In this document: positions 46,001 through 54,553 of the stretch, piece after piece
Numbering within the stretch: the stretch's first letter is position 1
How the letters are laid out: the number at the start of each line of letters is the position of its first letter
DNA from: Bacteroides fragilis
Lineage (GTDB): Bacteria; Bacteroidota; Bacteroidia; Bacteroidales; Bacteroidaceae
Direction of reading: 5' to 3'
NCBI RefSeq assembly: GCF_002849695.1
Contig: NZ_CP018937.1
Location: 3,348,001-3,412,000, forward strand
DNA length: 64,000 bases
Notes under the pieces: generated by a model
What the model was told of the DNA's origin: nothing
What the model saw: only the letters and a program-made list of their open reading frames with translations
Databases searched by the model: none
Program-made: the position numbers and the translations under genes

Positions 46001-46122
46001 TCGCCTTTCAGGCATCCAACCTTTTTATGATTACTCCTTATAAAGAGTCCGATCCCGAAACAGGTTCATTAGCCGGAGCTATGCAACCCGTATTAACCAT
46101 CAATCTTAGTTTGACTTTCTAA
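43072..46122 (+). CDS. SusC/RagA-family TonB-dependent outer-membrane transporter
   Basis: A 1016-residue protein with a signal peptide (cleavage near TYAQQ). An N-terminal carboxypeptidase-D-like domain (about 25-100; GTVTDHQNGPLPGATIRIKG) leads to the TonB box region ALDEVVIVA and the plug (about 115-235; PEIRIRGNSSF, VLKDAVACALYGIKAANGVIEI). The remainder is a 22-strand barrel ending in LSLTF. The SusD partner follows 13 bp downstream. In this family the pair forms a pedal-bin importer for glycans or, as in RagAB, peptides. The presence of an M16 protease and a ChaN-like protein in the operon points to a peptide or heme-related cargo instead of a glycan. Confidence 0.92.
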   Translation: MKTVIISIFIILSTFTTYAQQRDIVLTGTVTDHQNGPLPGATIRIKGTQFGTVTDTDGHYLLRGKWKENDLILFSFIGMKEIRVKYTGQKVQDAAMQEDPKALDEVVIVARQNINELDIRAKSGVVQRVDVERLNSKPMIDMSLALQGAVPGLIITNTGDLGSKPEIRIRGNSSFRKGDMANEPLYVMDGKVISSDAFMTLNPADIQEIKVLKDAVACALYGIKAANGVIEITSQRGNPDGRLTTSYSFNIGITTRGRRGVKMMDSEEKLELERRLQNISTPGYRYSEDYYRKYYATAPNLDELIAEGRQVLDSLKNIHTDWFDELIHRSIYQRHNLSIKGGTDKTSYYISTNYAKQGGRVPGNDTQRFTARMSLDQKLGNWGYFSLSTDAGYSATDTPNGSTHSPTDLVYQLNPYETKTGKLISYSEKSSEYTLNDLMSQYHSKSTDKRGGVSGSFNLRPFKGLEIDAVTGIDFLLNEALTLVPSTSIAEREMGIAIAERGKLTKEKNTTTNISSNIRITYNKTFAGRHDLTIGGNMDYYLTQTDNISATGYGVGTQMSLNAINHSITGARKPTASSLLDKTAQLGFGVVMGYSFDSTYDLFTTYKADASSVLPPDKRWNAAWAIGLGWTLSRYPFLKNNKVITLLNLKGSHGRMANLSGVSASATIGTFSYSTNYYGNARLLQLLGFYNTDLKPEQTSTTDFSLSIEFFKRLTLGLNLYRRETSDALLDVPIPLSNGFNTMKRNIGVLRNEGYELNAAIKVLDTPDWRVSLRGSLAYNRNKVISLYYTDRLYTSETALTPDYEVGKAYNMLYGLKSLGINPITGLPVFQGADGSEISPTQNPARENFIVLGHSTPPYSGTFNLNFSYRNFDLDMDFYYVFGGIKPYNYSYIRSADSANKNAIQKQLENMWFHRGDEGKIYHSPFYISPANASLQQPNTETVGKSDYLKLAMLSLRYRVPHTFLEKNCHFIKYANIAFQASNLFMITPYKESDPETGSLAGAMQPVLTINLSLTF

Positions 46123-46135
46123 ATACAAGTAATAT

Positions 46136-47584
46136 ATGAACCTGAACCCAATAATAAATAATTTCCAACGCTCAATACGCAAAGTACAAATCTGTTGCAT
46201 ATTGATACTCAGTTGTACAGCCTGTTCGCTCAATATCCCCTACGAGAATCAGTATTCAGATCCGGATGCCATTACCACAGTAACCGCCGCACGCGAACTA
46301 TTGGCATCGGCCTATGATGCAATTCCCAAGCCGGAATTCAGTTTATCCGTATTGAGCGACGACTTCCAGCCTACTTTTTTAATAAACTTGAATGCCGACC
46401 TGAATAACCTATATAAATGGCATCCTAAACCGATGGAGGACTTATCGAACTCTCTGTGGGAAAAATACTACTCAGCCATAGGCATAGCCAATACGGTACT
46501 GGAGCGCATCCATTATGTATCCCCTATTTCAGACAGTGACAAGCAAGAGTTGCAATGCATCGTTAGCGAAGCAAAAACGTTAAAAGCATATTGTTACTTC
46601 AATCTGCTCAGACTTTTTGCCCCCACCTATCCGGAAGGTCCCGAAAAAGACGGAATCATCTTAAAGGAGCGGTTCGAACTTGCCTTTCTAAAACGCTCGA
46701 GCATCAGTGAATGTGTGAATGCTATCCGCCAATTACTGACCGAAGCAGTTACTGTAGACAACCGACCTTCACAGGTCTACTGGTTTTCCCGGCAAAGTGC
46801 TTATTATCTATTGGCAGCCTTAGAACTCTATGCCGAAAATTACGATAAAGCTGAAGAATATGCCTTAAAAATCCTGTCTTCAACCAATGCATACGATGTC
46901 CTGGCCCCCGTACATTATAAAAAACTATGGGAACAAGAACCATGCGATGAATGTATTTTTTCTCTGTATACCACCAATTCATATTATACCGATATGAATT
47001 ACGAAAGGAAGAAAGGCGACTACTTCACGATCAACTCCACACTCACCCAATTATATGCTGCCAATGACATCCGTTACGAAGCAACGGTCTATCCCCAAGA
47101 AATGCCTGGTGAAAGCATCGGCGAGACCTTACCGGTACTATATCTGGGAAAATACAACAAACAGAACTGGAATTATAAGCCTATACAATATATCAACAAA
47201 CTTCGTGTATCCGGCATCTGCTTTATTCTTGCCGAAGCCTATTGTCAAGACCAGAAAGGTCACGATGCATTGGCCCTGGAAGTAATAAACAACTACCTGG
47301 CCCAACGTGAAGCTCCCTTGCTTGACACATCACTTTCCGGCACTCCCCTATTGAAAGCTATCCTTCAGGAAAAGTGGAAAGAATTTGCCGGTGAAGGTGA
47401 ACGTTACTTTGATTTAAAGCGCTATCGGAAAAGCCTGCTTTCCGATTGGAATCTCTCTGCCGCAATGAAAAATAAACCAATCAAATCAGACGACTACCGT
47501 TGGCTTTTCCCCATTCCGAAAGGCGAATATCTATATAACGAAAATATATCGCAAAATGCAGGATGGACCAAAATCGAAAAATAA
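46136..47584 (+). CDS. SusD/RagB-family surface lipoprotein
   Basis: A 482-residue lipoprotein with a leader ending in LSCTAC (Cys 30). It shows the SusD layout: an early YDAIPKPEF helix, YYSAIGIANTVLERI, the TPR-like EAKTLKAYCYFNLLRLFAPTY in two helices, and a C-terminal EKWKEFAGEGERYFDLKRYRK with the closing WLFPIPKGEYLYNENI. It would cap the SusC barrel on the outer surface. It is somewhat shorter than the glycan-type SusD (about 550 residues), nearer RagB in size. Confidence 0.9.
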   Translation: MNLNPIINNFQRSIRKVQICCILILSCTACSLNIPYENQYSDPDAITTVTAARELLASAYDAIPKPEFSLSVLSDDFQPTFLINLNADLNNLYKWHPKPMEDLSNSLWEKYYSAIGIANTVLERIHYVSPISDSDKQELQCIVSEAKTLKAYCYFNLLRLFAPTYPEGPEKDGIILKERFELAFLKRSSISECVNAIRQLLTEAVTVDNRPSQVYWFSRQSAYYLLAALELYAENYDKAEEYALKILSSTNAYDVLAPVHYKKLWEQEPCDECIFSLYTTNSYYTDMNYERKKGDYFTINSTLTQLYAANDIRYEATVYPQEMPGESIGETLPVLYLGKYNKQNWNYKPIQYINKLRVSGICFILAEAYCQDQKGHDALALEVINNYLAQREAPLLDTSLSGTPLLKAILQEKWKEFAGEGERYFDLKRYRKSLLSDWNLSAAMKNKPIKSDDYRWLFPIPKGEYLYNENISQNAGWTKIEK

Positions 47585-47601
47585 ATAAAATACTAAACTA
47601 A

Positions 47602-48804
47602 ATGAAAACTATAATGAAAAAGCTGTTTATCTACGCAGTAGGCATCTGCCTACTGCCTGCCTTCACGTCATGCAAAGACGATAGAGAAGAAAATAAATAT
47701 ACAGGAATCAACAAAATCTACCTGTCTGCCGAAACCCCGGTTATTACCGAGTCCGAAAACATTCCATTAACAGTAAATGTAGATTTAACATTGACCTGTG
47801 AACAGGACCTCGTACTCAACTTTGAATTACCCGATGATAAAAACGGAGTTCTAAAATTAGAGAACAATCCCGTCACGATTAAAGCCGGAAAACGTTCTGC
47901 AACATTCGAAGTAGTTTCCAACCAAAAGAATTTATTAACCGAAGATACATACTTTCAAGTCGGAATTTCTCAATTCCCTACCGATAATTTAATGTTAAAC
48001 GAAACATTGCAGGTACGTGTCAAGCCCAACCCTAAAATTCCGGAATTATCCCCTCAGCAAAAAGCGTTAATCAAAGGTTATAAGACCAAATACGGCATTG
48101 ACCTGAATAAATGGCTCGGAGTCCTCTCTTACCATACCACTGTGCAAAGCCCTGCAGATGGGTATCTCCAACCCTTTGCAGCAGCATTTACGAAAGAATA
48201 TGATGGCAAGACCGTCATCACTCTCAGTGAGCAGGCCACAGAAGACATGCCGGTATTAAAGATGACAGACAATCCATTCGGACTGACCGAATATTTATAC
48301 TTTGTACTTCGTTCCGAGACCGTAGCAGATCCGGAATTCTGGACTCAACAGCCGGAACCGCAAAAACTGATGAAACTACTCAACTGGAATAAAGAAAGTA
48401 AAGAGACATTTGCCGTATCATTGGATGCAATCAGACTCAAAGACATCACTTCCACTTCAACCCGGCTGGAATATCTGGGTCCGGGAAAAAACTATTATGG
48501 AGATCCTATTACCATCGTTCCATTTACCTACCAATTCAGTGCTTTAGACCGTCAAAACAAGCTCCTGGAAAGTGGAAACGCAGAAATTAAAGAGATCAAT
48601 GACCAGGGAGCTTCCGCAGATCCGGCTTACTACCTCAACTGCTACGATCTTGTCAATTCCGACAACTATGACACCCCCGAAAACTTTATCAAATCCACCG
48701 GAAACATAGACTTTGCCACAGATAAAATGACTTATCAATTTCTCCTGAGCCATGTCAACGCCGGAGGATATACACGCATAACCGTAGTTTATGAAAAGAA
48801 ATAA
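47602..48804 (+). CDS. Surface lipoprotein of the SusCD operon (DUF4929-like)
   Basis: A 400-residue lipoprotein. The leader ends in AFTSC; the second Met at 47614 is an alternative start. An N-terminal beta-sandwich with NIPLTVNVDLTLTCEQDLVLNF resembles DUF1735/Calx-beta-type domains. The C-terminal two thirds (from QQKALIKGYKTKYGIDLNKW) resemble DUF4929, a family found next to SusD genes. It follows the SusD gene by 17 bp and overlaps the M16 gene by 14 bp. It is probably an auxiliary ligand-binding lipoprotein of the importer. Confidence 0.7.
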   Translation: MKTIMKKLFIYAVGICLLPAFTSCKDDREENKYTGINKIYLSAETPVITESENIPLTVNVDLTLTCEQDLVLNFELPDDKNGVLKLENNPVTIKAGKRSATFEVVSNQKNLLTEDTYFQVGISQFPTDNLMLNETLQVRVKPNPKIPELSPQQKALIKGYKTKYGIDLNKWLGVLSYHTTVQSPADGYLQPFAAAFTKEYDGKTVITLSEQATEDMPVLKMTDNPFGLTEYLYFVLRSETVADPEFWTQQPEPQKLMKLLNWNKESKETFAVSLDAIRLKDITSTSTRLEYLGPGKNYYGDPITIVPFTYQFSALDRQNKLLESGNAEIKEINDQGASADPAYYLNCYDLVNSDNYDTPENFIKSTGNIDFATDKMTYQFLLSHVNAGGYTRITVVYEKK

Positions 48805-51655
48805 TAAAAACAGATATTTATACATAGCAGCTATATTCATAGCTGCTATGCTCCCATGTATAGCCTGCCCACAGTCCACTCCAATCCTTCTTCCGCCCGG
48901 AACGGTAGAGGGACGCCTTCCCAACGGGCTGCACTATCTTATCCTGCACAATGCTTCTCCGGCATCCAGAGTAGAGTTCAGGCTAATCATGCGGGTAGGT
49001 TCCGTACAAGAAACAGAGCAAGAGAAAGGTTGTGCCCACTTCCTCGAACACATCACTTTCGGCGGTACCCGTCATTTTCCTAAACGCTCTTTAGTAGAGT
49101 ACCTTGAGTCCTTAGGAATGAAGTACGGACAAGATATCAACGCTTTCACCGGTTTCGACCGTACAATCTATATGTTCGCAGTTCCCACCGATTATGCCAA
49201 AGACGAAGCTCTCGATCGTTCATTACTAATCCTGCACGATTGGTTGGACGGTGTCACTATAGATCCGGAAAAAGTAGAGAATGAAAAAGGAATCATTCTT
49301 GAAGAACTACGCGGATTCGACCCGGAAGACGATTTCTATCCGCTCAAAATCGGACAAGGCATATTCAGTCACCGTATGCCTTTGGGCACAACAGACGATA
49401 TCCGCAAGGTCACCCCGCAGGTACTCAAAAATTATTATCATAAATGGTATGTGCCCTCTTTGGCAACATTGGTCATTGTAGGCGACATATCTCCCCTGGA
49501 GATCGAATCTAAAATCAAAGAACGTTTCAAATCCTTGCCCGGACGTCCGGTCAATGACTTCCGGAACTACCCGTTAGAGTACACCCGGGGAATTCATCTG
49601 GCCTCCATACGAGACTCTCTGCAACCCCGTACAAAGGTTGAACTAATGATTCCACACCCTTGCACAGTAGAGCGTACCATGGAAGACGCCATAACAAAGG
49701 AGAAAGGGCGCCTGCTCGTCAGTGCCATTTCTTCACGATTCCGTGCACGGAAACTAAAGACCGATGTTACAGACCAATGGTATTTAAGTGACAAGAACCA
49801 TTTTGTTCTGACAGTGGAAGGAGAAAACAGAAAAGAAATACTTACATCTATTTCCGCAACCGTATCTCTGTTGAATGATCTGATACGCAACGGATGGCAA
49901 GAGGACGAATTACAAGATATTAAAAACAATTTTTGCCGCCGGATGAAATTGCCCACCGATGCCCCCTCGCGTCCTTCCTCCATGTGGTGTGACGATTTCG
50001 CCGATTACGTCATATCGGGAGACCGCTATCTGACCGATCCATCCCAACAGCAGCAACTCAAAGAAGCCATGTCCCGTGTCTCCGGCCAATCTTTGCAAGC
50101 ACTGCTCAAGGAGTGGATGTCTTACCGTGAAGAAACTCTATTAGTAGCCTGTTCAACCCATCCGGGACTGGGAGCCCCGTTATCGGAAACCGAAATAGCG
50201 TCGGCATGGGCTCAAGGCGAGCAAGTCGAATGCACTCCCTTTCTTTATTTCCGTCCTGAAAAACAAGAAGAGATCGACATTGAGACTCCTCCATGCCTGG
50301 CAGCCCGTTTTCCTTTCGATCCCGCATCCATATTACGACAAACAGAATATCCGCAAAACAGGATTCGTGAAGTAGAACTGAAGAACGGCATACGGTTAGT
50401 CCTCAAACCTACCTTCGAAGCAGATTCCACCCTGCTGATCACCTCTTTTGCCCCTTTCGGCACTTCTTCCCTATCCGATGAAGAATATCCTTTATTAGAG
50501 GGATTTGCCGGATACATAGATATGGGAGATATCGCAAAAGTGGATGGGCAAGTTTTGTCCGATTACCTCTTCCGGAAAGAAATCTCACTTTCCATGGCAG
50601 TCGAAAATCACTGGCATGGCTTCATAGGCATGTCTCCCACTGCAAATGCTCCCGAACTATTCAATCTGATTTATGAAAAGATATTCGATCCCGAATTAAA
50701 ATATGACGAATTTGAGGAAATACGCCAGGACCTTTTAGAAAATCAAGACAAAGAAACGATATTGGAGAAAATGCTTCAACGAAGTCCCGACCGGTTATTA
50801 TCTGCCCGCATAAACGAGTTGACCGGAACCGGTTTCGCCCGCTCTTCCCAAAAGCTTTCGCCCGAACAGATCAAAAATCTGAATCTGGATTCCATCGCAG
50901 CTTTTTATAAAAAGCTCTATACGAATCCCCAAGGAACCACTTATGTCATTTGCGGCAATTTCAATGCGGATACTCTCATGCAGCAGTTTGTCTCTGTTTT
51001 CGGACGTATTCCTGTTTCGTCACATTTGTCCCGATTTTCTTATCCGCATTTCAATTTTCCCGTCAGAAAGCATATAGAAGGCTTTCCCAATGATAATTAC
51101 ACTCAGACACTGTTCGACTATCTTCTCCCCGGCCACTATCAACCGGGATTAAAAAACACACTCACTTTAAAATTGATGCGTGACCTTATTCGCAACCGTC
51201 TGATCTCCGTCCTCAGAGAACAAAAATCCCTTGTCTACTCTCCTTACATTTCATTAATGTATGAAGGCATCCCACAAGGAATTTTCTACTTTGACATCAA
51301 TGCATCCGCCGATAACGATAACATGCCTCAAATAGAACAGTTGCTGAAAGAGATTCTCCACCAATTAAAACAGCAAGAAGTGGATAATGAAGAACTGAAT
51401 ACCCTTAAACGTTCATTTCTGATAGCCAAACGCGAAGCGTTAAATGAAGAATCACCTTCTGCCTGGCGAACCGCCCTGGTCGGTTTACTAAAAAACGGTG
51501 AAACCATCAGCGACTTCGATCACTACGAACAATGTCTCGACAGCATCACTCCCGCCATGCTCCGCGAAGCATTCCGTCGCTATCTGGATACCGAGAATTA
51601 TATCCTTTTATATTTAAGCAAAAACAAACTGAAAAATGATACTTCAAACCATTAA
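48791..51655 (+). CDS. M16 family zinc metalloprotease
   Basis: A 954-residue pitrilysin-type protease with a signal peptide (hydrophobic run about 9-26). The N-terminal M16 domain has the inverted zinc motif HFLEH (83-87) and a distal Glu near 163-165 in VENEKGIILEEL, so it should be active. A second, non-catalytic M16 half follows from about residue 510 (RLVLKPTFEADSTLLITSF, then the late SVLREQKSLVYSPYIS motif). Such enzymes enclose and cut peptides of roughly 20-70 residues. Export to the periplasm and the SusCD partner suggest trimming of imported polypeptides. It overlaps both neighbours (14 and 20 bp). Confidence 0.9.
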   Translation: MKRNNKNRYLYIAAIFIAAMLPCIACPQSTPILLPPGTVEGRLPNGLHYLILHNASPASRVEFRLIMRVGSVQETEQEKGCAHFLEHITFGGTRHFPKRSLVEYLESLGMKYGQDINAFTGFDRTIYMFAVPTDYAKDEALDRSLLILHDWLDGVTIDPEKVENEKGIILEELRGFDPEDDFYPLKIGQGIFSHRMPLGTTDDIRKVTPQVLKNYYHKWYVPSLATLVIVGDISPLEIESKIKERFKSLPGRPVNDFRNYPLEYTRGIHLASIRDSLQPRTKVELMIPHPCTVERTMEDAITKEKGRLLVSAISSRFRARKLKTDVTDQWYLSDKNHFVLTVEGENRKEILTSISATVSLLNDLIRNGWQEDELQDIKNNFCRRMKLPTDAPSRPSSMWCDDFADYVISGDRYLTDPSQQQQLKEAMSRVSGQSLQALLKEWMSYREETLLVACSTHPGLGAPLSETEIASAWAQGEQVECTPFLYFRPEKQEEIDIETPPCLAARFPFDPASILRQTEYPQNRIREVELKNGIRLVLKPTFEADSTLLITSFAPFGTSSLSDEEYPLLEGFAGYIDMGDIAKVDGQVLSDYLFRKEISLSMAVENHWHGFIGMSPTANAPELFNLIYEKIFDPELKYDEFEEIRQDLLENQDKETILEKMLQRSPDRLLSARINELTGTGFARSSQKLSPEQIKNLNLDSIAAFYKKLYTNPQGTTYVICGNFNADTLMQQFVSVFGRIPVSSHLSRFSYPHFNFPVRKHIEGFPNDNYTQTLFDYLLPGHYQPGLKNTLTLKLMRDLIRNRLISVLREQKSLVYSPYISLMYEGIPQGIFYFDINASADNDNMPQIEQLLKEILHQLKQQEVDNEELNTLKRSFLIAKREALNEESPSAWRTALVGLLKNGETISDFDHYEQCLDSITPAMLREAFRRYLDTENYILLYLSKNKLKNDTSNH

Positions 51656-52535
51656 ACAGATTTCATGCCTGCTCTGCCTGTGCTGTTTCCTTCAGCAGTC
51701 AGCCTTCTCTCAGGATGATAAGGACAAACCGGCCTATACCCTGTTCGACAACACAGGAAAACAAATCAGCTACGGAGAATTAATCAAACGACTCTCCGGC
51801 TATGATGTTATCTTCCTCGGGGAACTGCATAACTGCCCCATCACCCATTGGTTGGAATTCGAAATAACCCGTTCTATCTATAACATTCATAAAGATCAAC
51901 TGATGCTGGGAGCCGAAATGTTCGAAAGTGACAATCAACTGATTTTTGACGAATACATGCAGCAAAAGATCTCTTACGACCGCTTTGAGGCCGAAGCCCG
52001 TCTATGGGATAATTACCGAACTGACTATTATCCGGTTGTTTTCTTTGCCAAAGAACATCACATTCCGTTCATTGCAACCAATATCCCGAGACGCTACGCC
52101 AACATTGTAAAAAATAAAGGGTTCGGAGCACTCGACTCGTTATCCGAGGAAGCCAAACGATATATAGCTCCTTTACCGATCGATTTCGAATATGATGAAG
52201 CCCAAAGCGCAGCAGCTTTCAGTATGATGAACATGATGGGAGGACGCCGGGCCGGCGACAATCGGAAGTTGGCACAGGCACAAGCCATAAAAGATGCTAC
52301 AATGGGATGGTTCATAGCCCGTAATATCAAAAATAAATTCCTGCATATCAACGGCAGTTATCATTCCAACCGACAGGGAGGCATCATCCCTTATCTGCTC
52401 CGTTACCGCCCCAATACGAGTATAGTGACGGTAACCTCGGTACGTCAAGAGTCCATCCGGAAACTGGATGACGATCATAAAGGCTTGGCAGACTTTTACA
52501 TCTGCGTACCCGAAGACATGGTAAACAGTTACTAA
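51636..52535 (+). CDS. ChaN-like (DUF399) protein
   Basis: A 299-residue exported protein with a signal peptide ending near SAFSQ; the CLCC stretch leaves a lipoprotein possible. The core matches ChaN: VIFLGELHNCPITHWLEFE, MLGAEMFESDNQ, RLWDNYRTDYYPVVFFAKEH and HINGSYHSNRQGGI. ChaN of Campylobacter binds two heme groups through a Tyr and lies with iron-uptake genes; in other homologues the role is unproven. It overlaps the M16 gene by 20 bp, so it is firmly part of the operon. A heme-handling role here is inference. Confidence 0.85.
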   Translation: MILQTIKQISCLLCLCCFLQQSAFSQDDKDKPAYTLFDNTGKQISYGELIKRLSGYDVIFLGELHNCPITHWLEFEITRSIYNIHKDQLMLGAEMFESDNQLIFDEYMQQKISYDRFEAEARLWDNYRTDYYPVVFFAKEHHIPFIATNIPRRYANIVKNKGFGALDSLSEEAKRYIAPLPIDFEYDEAQSAAAFSMMNMMGGRRAGDNRKLAQAQAIKDATMGWFIARNIKNKFLHINGSYHSNRQGGIIPYLLRYRPNTSIVTVTSVRQESIRKLDDDHKGLADFYICVPEDMVNSY

Positions 52536-52572
52536 CTACCGAAGCCTTCGTCCCCCCCGGATAAAATATCTG

Positions 52573-52631
52573 CCTCTTCTTCGGCATCAATATCGTTTTT
52601 TAAAATCACTATATCGATACCGGAGAAGAGG
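52573..52631 (+). repeat. Interrupted 12-bp inverted repeat after the ChaN gene
   Basis: CCTCTTCTTCGG and CCGGAGAAGAGG (one wobble) are 35 nt apart, with ATATCG/CGATA inside. It lies 38 bp past the ChaN stop and could end the operon, although no T run follows. The rest of 52632-52762 holds nothing recognised. Confidence 0.4.
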
Positions 52632-52762
52632 ATCATCGCTTTAGTATTTCATTTTTTGTATAACCTAAGTTCAAACAAAATTCTTATAAAGCGTTCATTT
52701 CAAGCGAAATTCAATATCAAGGTGCGATTTGGGTCTGGGAATAAAGCTACGGAAAGTTCCTG

Positions 52763-53203
52763 CTATTCAGTCACTACTGATATTCGTACAGCGTTCATTC
52801 CACGCATACCGCGCTCTATTTCAAATGTCACTCTATCACCTTCAGCAATTGTCGCAGGGGCAGAAGAGATATGGAAGAAATACTTTTCGCCATTATCCGT
52901 ATCTTTCACAAAACCATAGCCTTTCGCAGCATTAAAATACTCGATACGCCCCATGTGAGGAGCCACTTCCACATTCTCTTGTTTGGGTACAGAAACCTCG
53001 ATATGAGATGCATCGACTTCTTCCTCAATCCGTTCCTGCGGCACTGAATGCAAAACACCGAACTGGTCGACATAAGCAATCATATCCTCAAAAGAACTTG
53101 GGCCGCTGCTTTGGCGTTCCTCTTTACGTTGTTGCTTCTCCTTACGTTTCTGCTCCTTTAGCTTCTCCCGGTCACGTTTACTTGTTGTTATTTTTTTTAC
53201 CAT
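52763..53203 (-). CDS. Cold-shock-domain protein with basic N-terminal extension
   Basis: A 146-residue nucleic-acid-binding protein. The C-terminal 62 residues are a cold-shock domain: GRIEYFNAAKGYGFVKD contains the RNP1-like KGYGFV, and YFFHIS is the RNP2-like strand. The first 30 residues are strongly basic and helical (REKLKEQKRKEKQQRKEER). The linker in between carries the IAYVDQFGVLHSVP motif seen in Bacteroides homologues. It is probably an RNA chaperone acting in the cytosol. It is single and faces away from the SusC operon. Confidence 0.9.
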   Translation of the reverse strand: MVKKITTSKRDREKLKEQKRKEKQQRKEERQSSGPSSFEDMIAYVDQFGVLHSVPQERIEEEVDASHIEVSVPKQENVEVAPHMGRIEYFNAAKGYGFVKDTDNGEKYFFHISSAPATIAEGDRVTFEIERGMRGMNAVRISVVTE

Positions 53204-53560
53204 TCAATAATTTTATGTCTGAATCAATACTGCCTGTTCTTTTACATGTTGATTGCCGGATAGACAGTTTTATGTCACACACACCAATAAACAAACGATT
53301 TCATCATTATATCCAGATCATACGCTACGCCGAATGCCAGCAGCACATAGGCGCGATGCTTTTATCCTGAACAAAGCAGCAAATAATGATGTCGATTGGG
53401 GAATGCCATAAGCCGCAGAATGAAGCGGAAAACAATCACGCACAAAGAAGATTTCAGTATAAACCCAATGTTAGTAACTGCAAATATACACATATTATTC
53501 GGTTATTCCTAATTCTCCGGTCCCAATCGTGATGGGACCGGAATTGCCGGATAGCGCAAT
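53204..53560. other. Intergenic stretch with one strong hairpin
   Basis: About 360 bp without a supported gene. At 53517-53543, TCCGGTCCCA pairs perfectly with TGGGACCGGA (10 bp, 7-nt loop). It lies 17 bp beyond the broken ImmA/IrrE-type frame and is probably that gene's old terminator. Confidence 0.5.
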
Positions 53561-53692
53561 CACTTAACGGCACTATCCAAATCGACCTTCTCTATCAGTT
53601 CCTGATCCTGCCAATAAGGTATTACCTTTAGATGTTGCAGCCTTCCTACTATTATGGCAGGGTGAGTACAGAACTTCTCAATATTATTTCAA
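53561..53692 (-). pseudogene. 3' remnant of an ImmA/IrrE- or HigA-type antitoxin gene
   Basis: A minus-strand frame ends at TGA (53563-53561) and reads NIEKFCTHPAIIVGRLQHLK, then VIPYWQDQELIEKVDLDSAVK. The block HPAIIVGRLQ..IPY is the C-terminal signature of ImmA/IrrE (DUF955) proteins fused to XRE domains. The frame is closed by a stop at the edge of the AbiE toxin gene, so the 5' part is gone. The likeliest history is that the AbiE pair inserted into, or replaced, an older antitoxin gene. Confidence 0.5.
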
Positions 53693-54553
53693 ATTTTCCC
53701 AATAAGGTTTTAGTTTGACTTGGAGGTAATCCATTACTTCAAAAAAAGTAAGTTGAGTTGGAATCTTAAGTTTCTTCATGAATGCATTCCACCTTATGTT
53801 CAAATTCGAGTTCTTTGCAAAGGCAAGACTAAATGCAACGTGATTTTCCATGTAGTTAGTTTGGCGATTCTTGAATGTTGCCTTTATAGCTTCATCTAAT
53901 ATTTCCGCATTATATTTTCCTCCTTGCAAGATCGTATAGAGATCATAAAAATCTTTCATTCGACTATTTGTTTCTGCTCTTGAAATCATAGTCTGAAATT
54001 TCTCTGCCACAACTGTCTCCAAAGAATAAGCCATGATGTCAGTATTGGGGAATCCGTCAAGTAAGTTCGGATAATCCAATTCAGATGGACTGGGAGTTAT
54101 CACATCTCCAAATCCTATATCCATAGAAACATACTGGCGAATCGTATCAAGAGAGGCTGTCAACGTCAATCTTACACCCGGATATTTCTTCTCAATTGCA
54201 ATCTCATCAGTACGCAGTGTATCAATGTAAAATATTACACCATCTTGTTCGTAAGAGATGGAGCAAATTTCTGCAAATATCTTTTTTATATTTTCTTTGT
54301 TATTGTCGATGTGATACCCCATGAAGTCAATATCCAATGTTGGCCTCGCCAAAAAACGCTCATGAGCATATAGCAATGCTCCACCTTTCAAAAAGAAATG
54401 GTCATAAAAACGGCTGATTGATAAACGATAGAGCAAACGCTCTTGGAGGTATCGGGTTACAAGCATTTGATAGCTTTGTCCATTTCTCCGTGAAATATTC
54501 AACAACCTAGCTTTCACTGAGTCCCCATAGTTATATATTTCTTTTATAGCCAT
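53684..54553 (-). CDS. abiEii: AbiEii / AbiGii family nucleotidyltransferase toxin
   Basis: A 289-residue protein of the DNA-polymerase-beta-like nucleotidyltransferase fold. Motif I is FLKGGALLYA (about 54-63) and motif II RPTLDIDFMG (about 70-79), with the catalytic acidic pair DID. The MAYSLETVVAEKFQTMISR segment and the later RMKDFYDLYTI are typical of AbiEii. AbiEii toxins modify tRNA ends or otherwise stop growth, and the pair gives abortive phage resistance. It overlaps the antitoxin gene by 10 bp. Its stop lies where a broken ImmA/IrrE-type gene begins. Confidence 0.9.
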   Translation of the reverse strand: MAIKEIYNYGDSVKARLLNISRRNGQSYQMLVTRYLQERLLYRLSISRFYDHFFLKGGALLYAHERFLARPTLDIDFMGYHIDNNKENIKKIFAEICSISYEQDGVIFYIDTLRTDEIAIEKKYPGVRLTLTASLDTIRQYVSMDIGFGDVITPSPSELDYPNLLDGFPNTDIMAYSLETVVAEKFQTMISRAETNSRMKDFYDLYTILQGGKYNAEILDEAIKATFKNRQTNYMENHVAFSLAFAKNSNLNIRWNAFMKKLKIPTQLTFFEVMDYLQVKLKPYWENLK

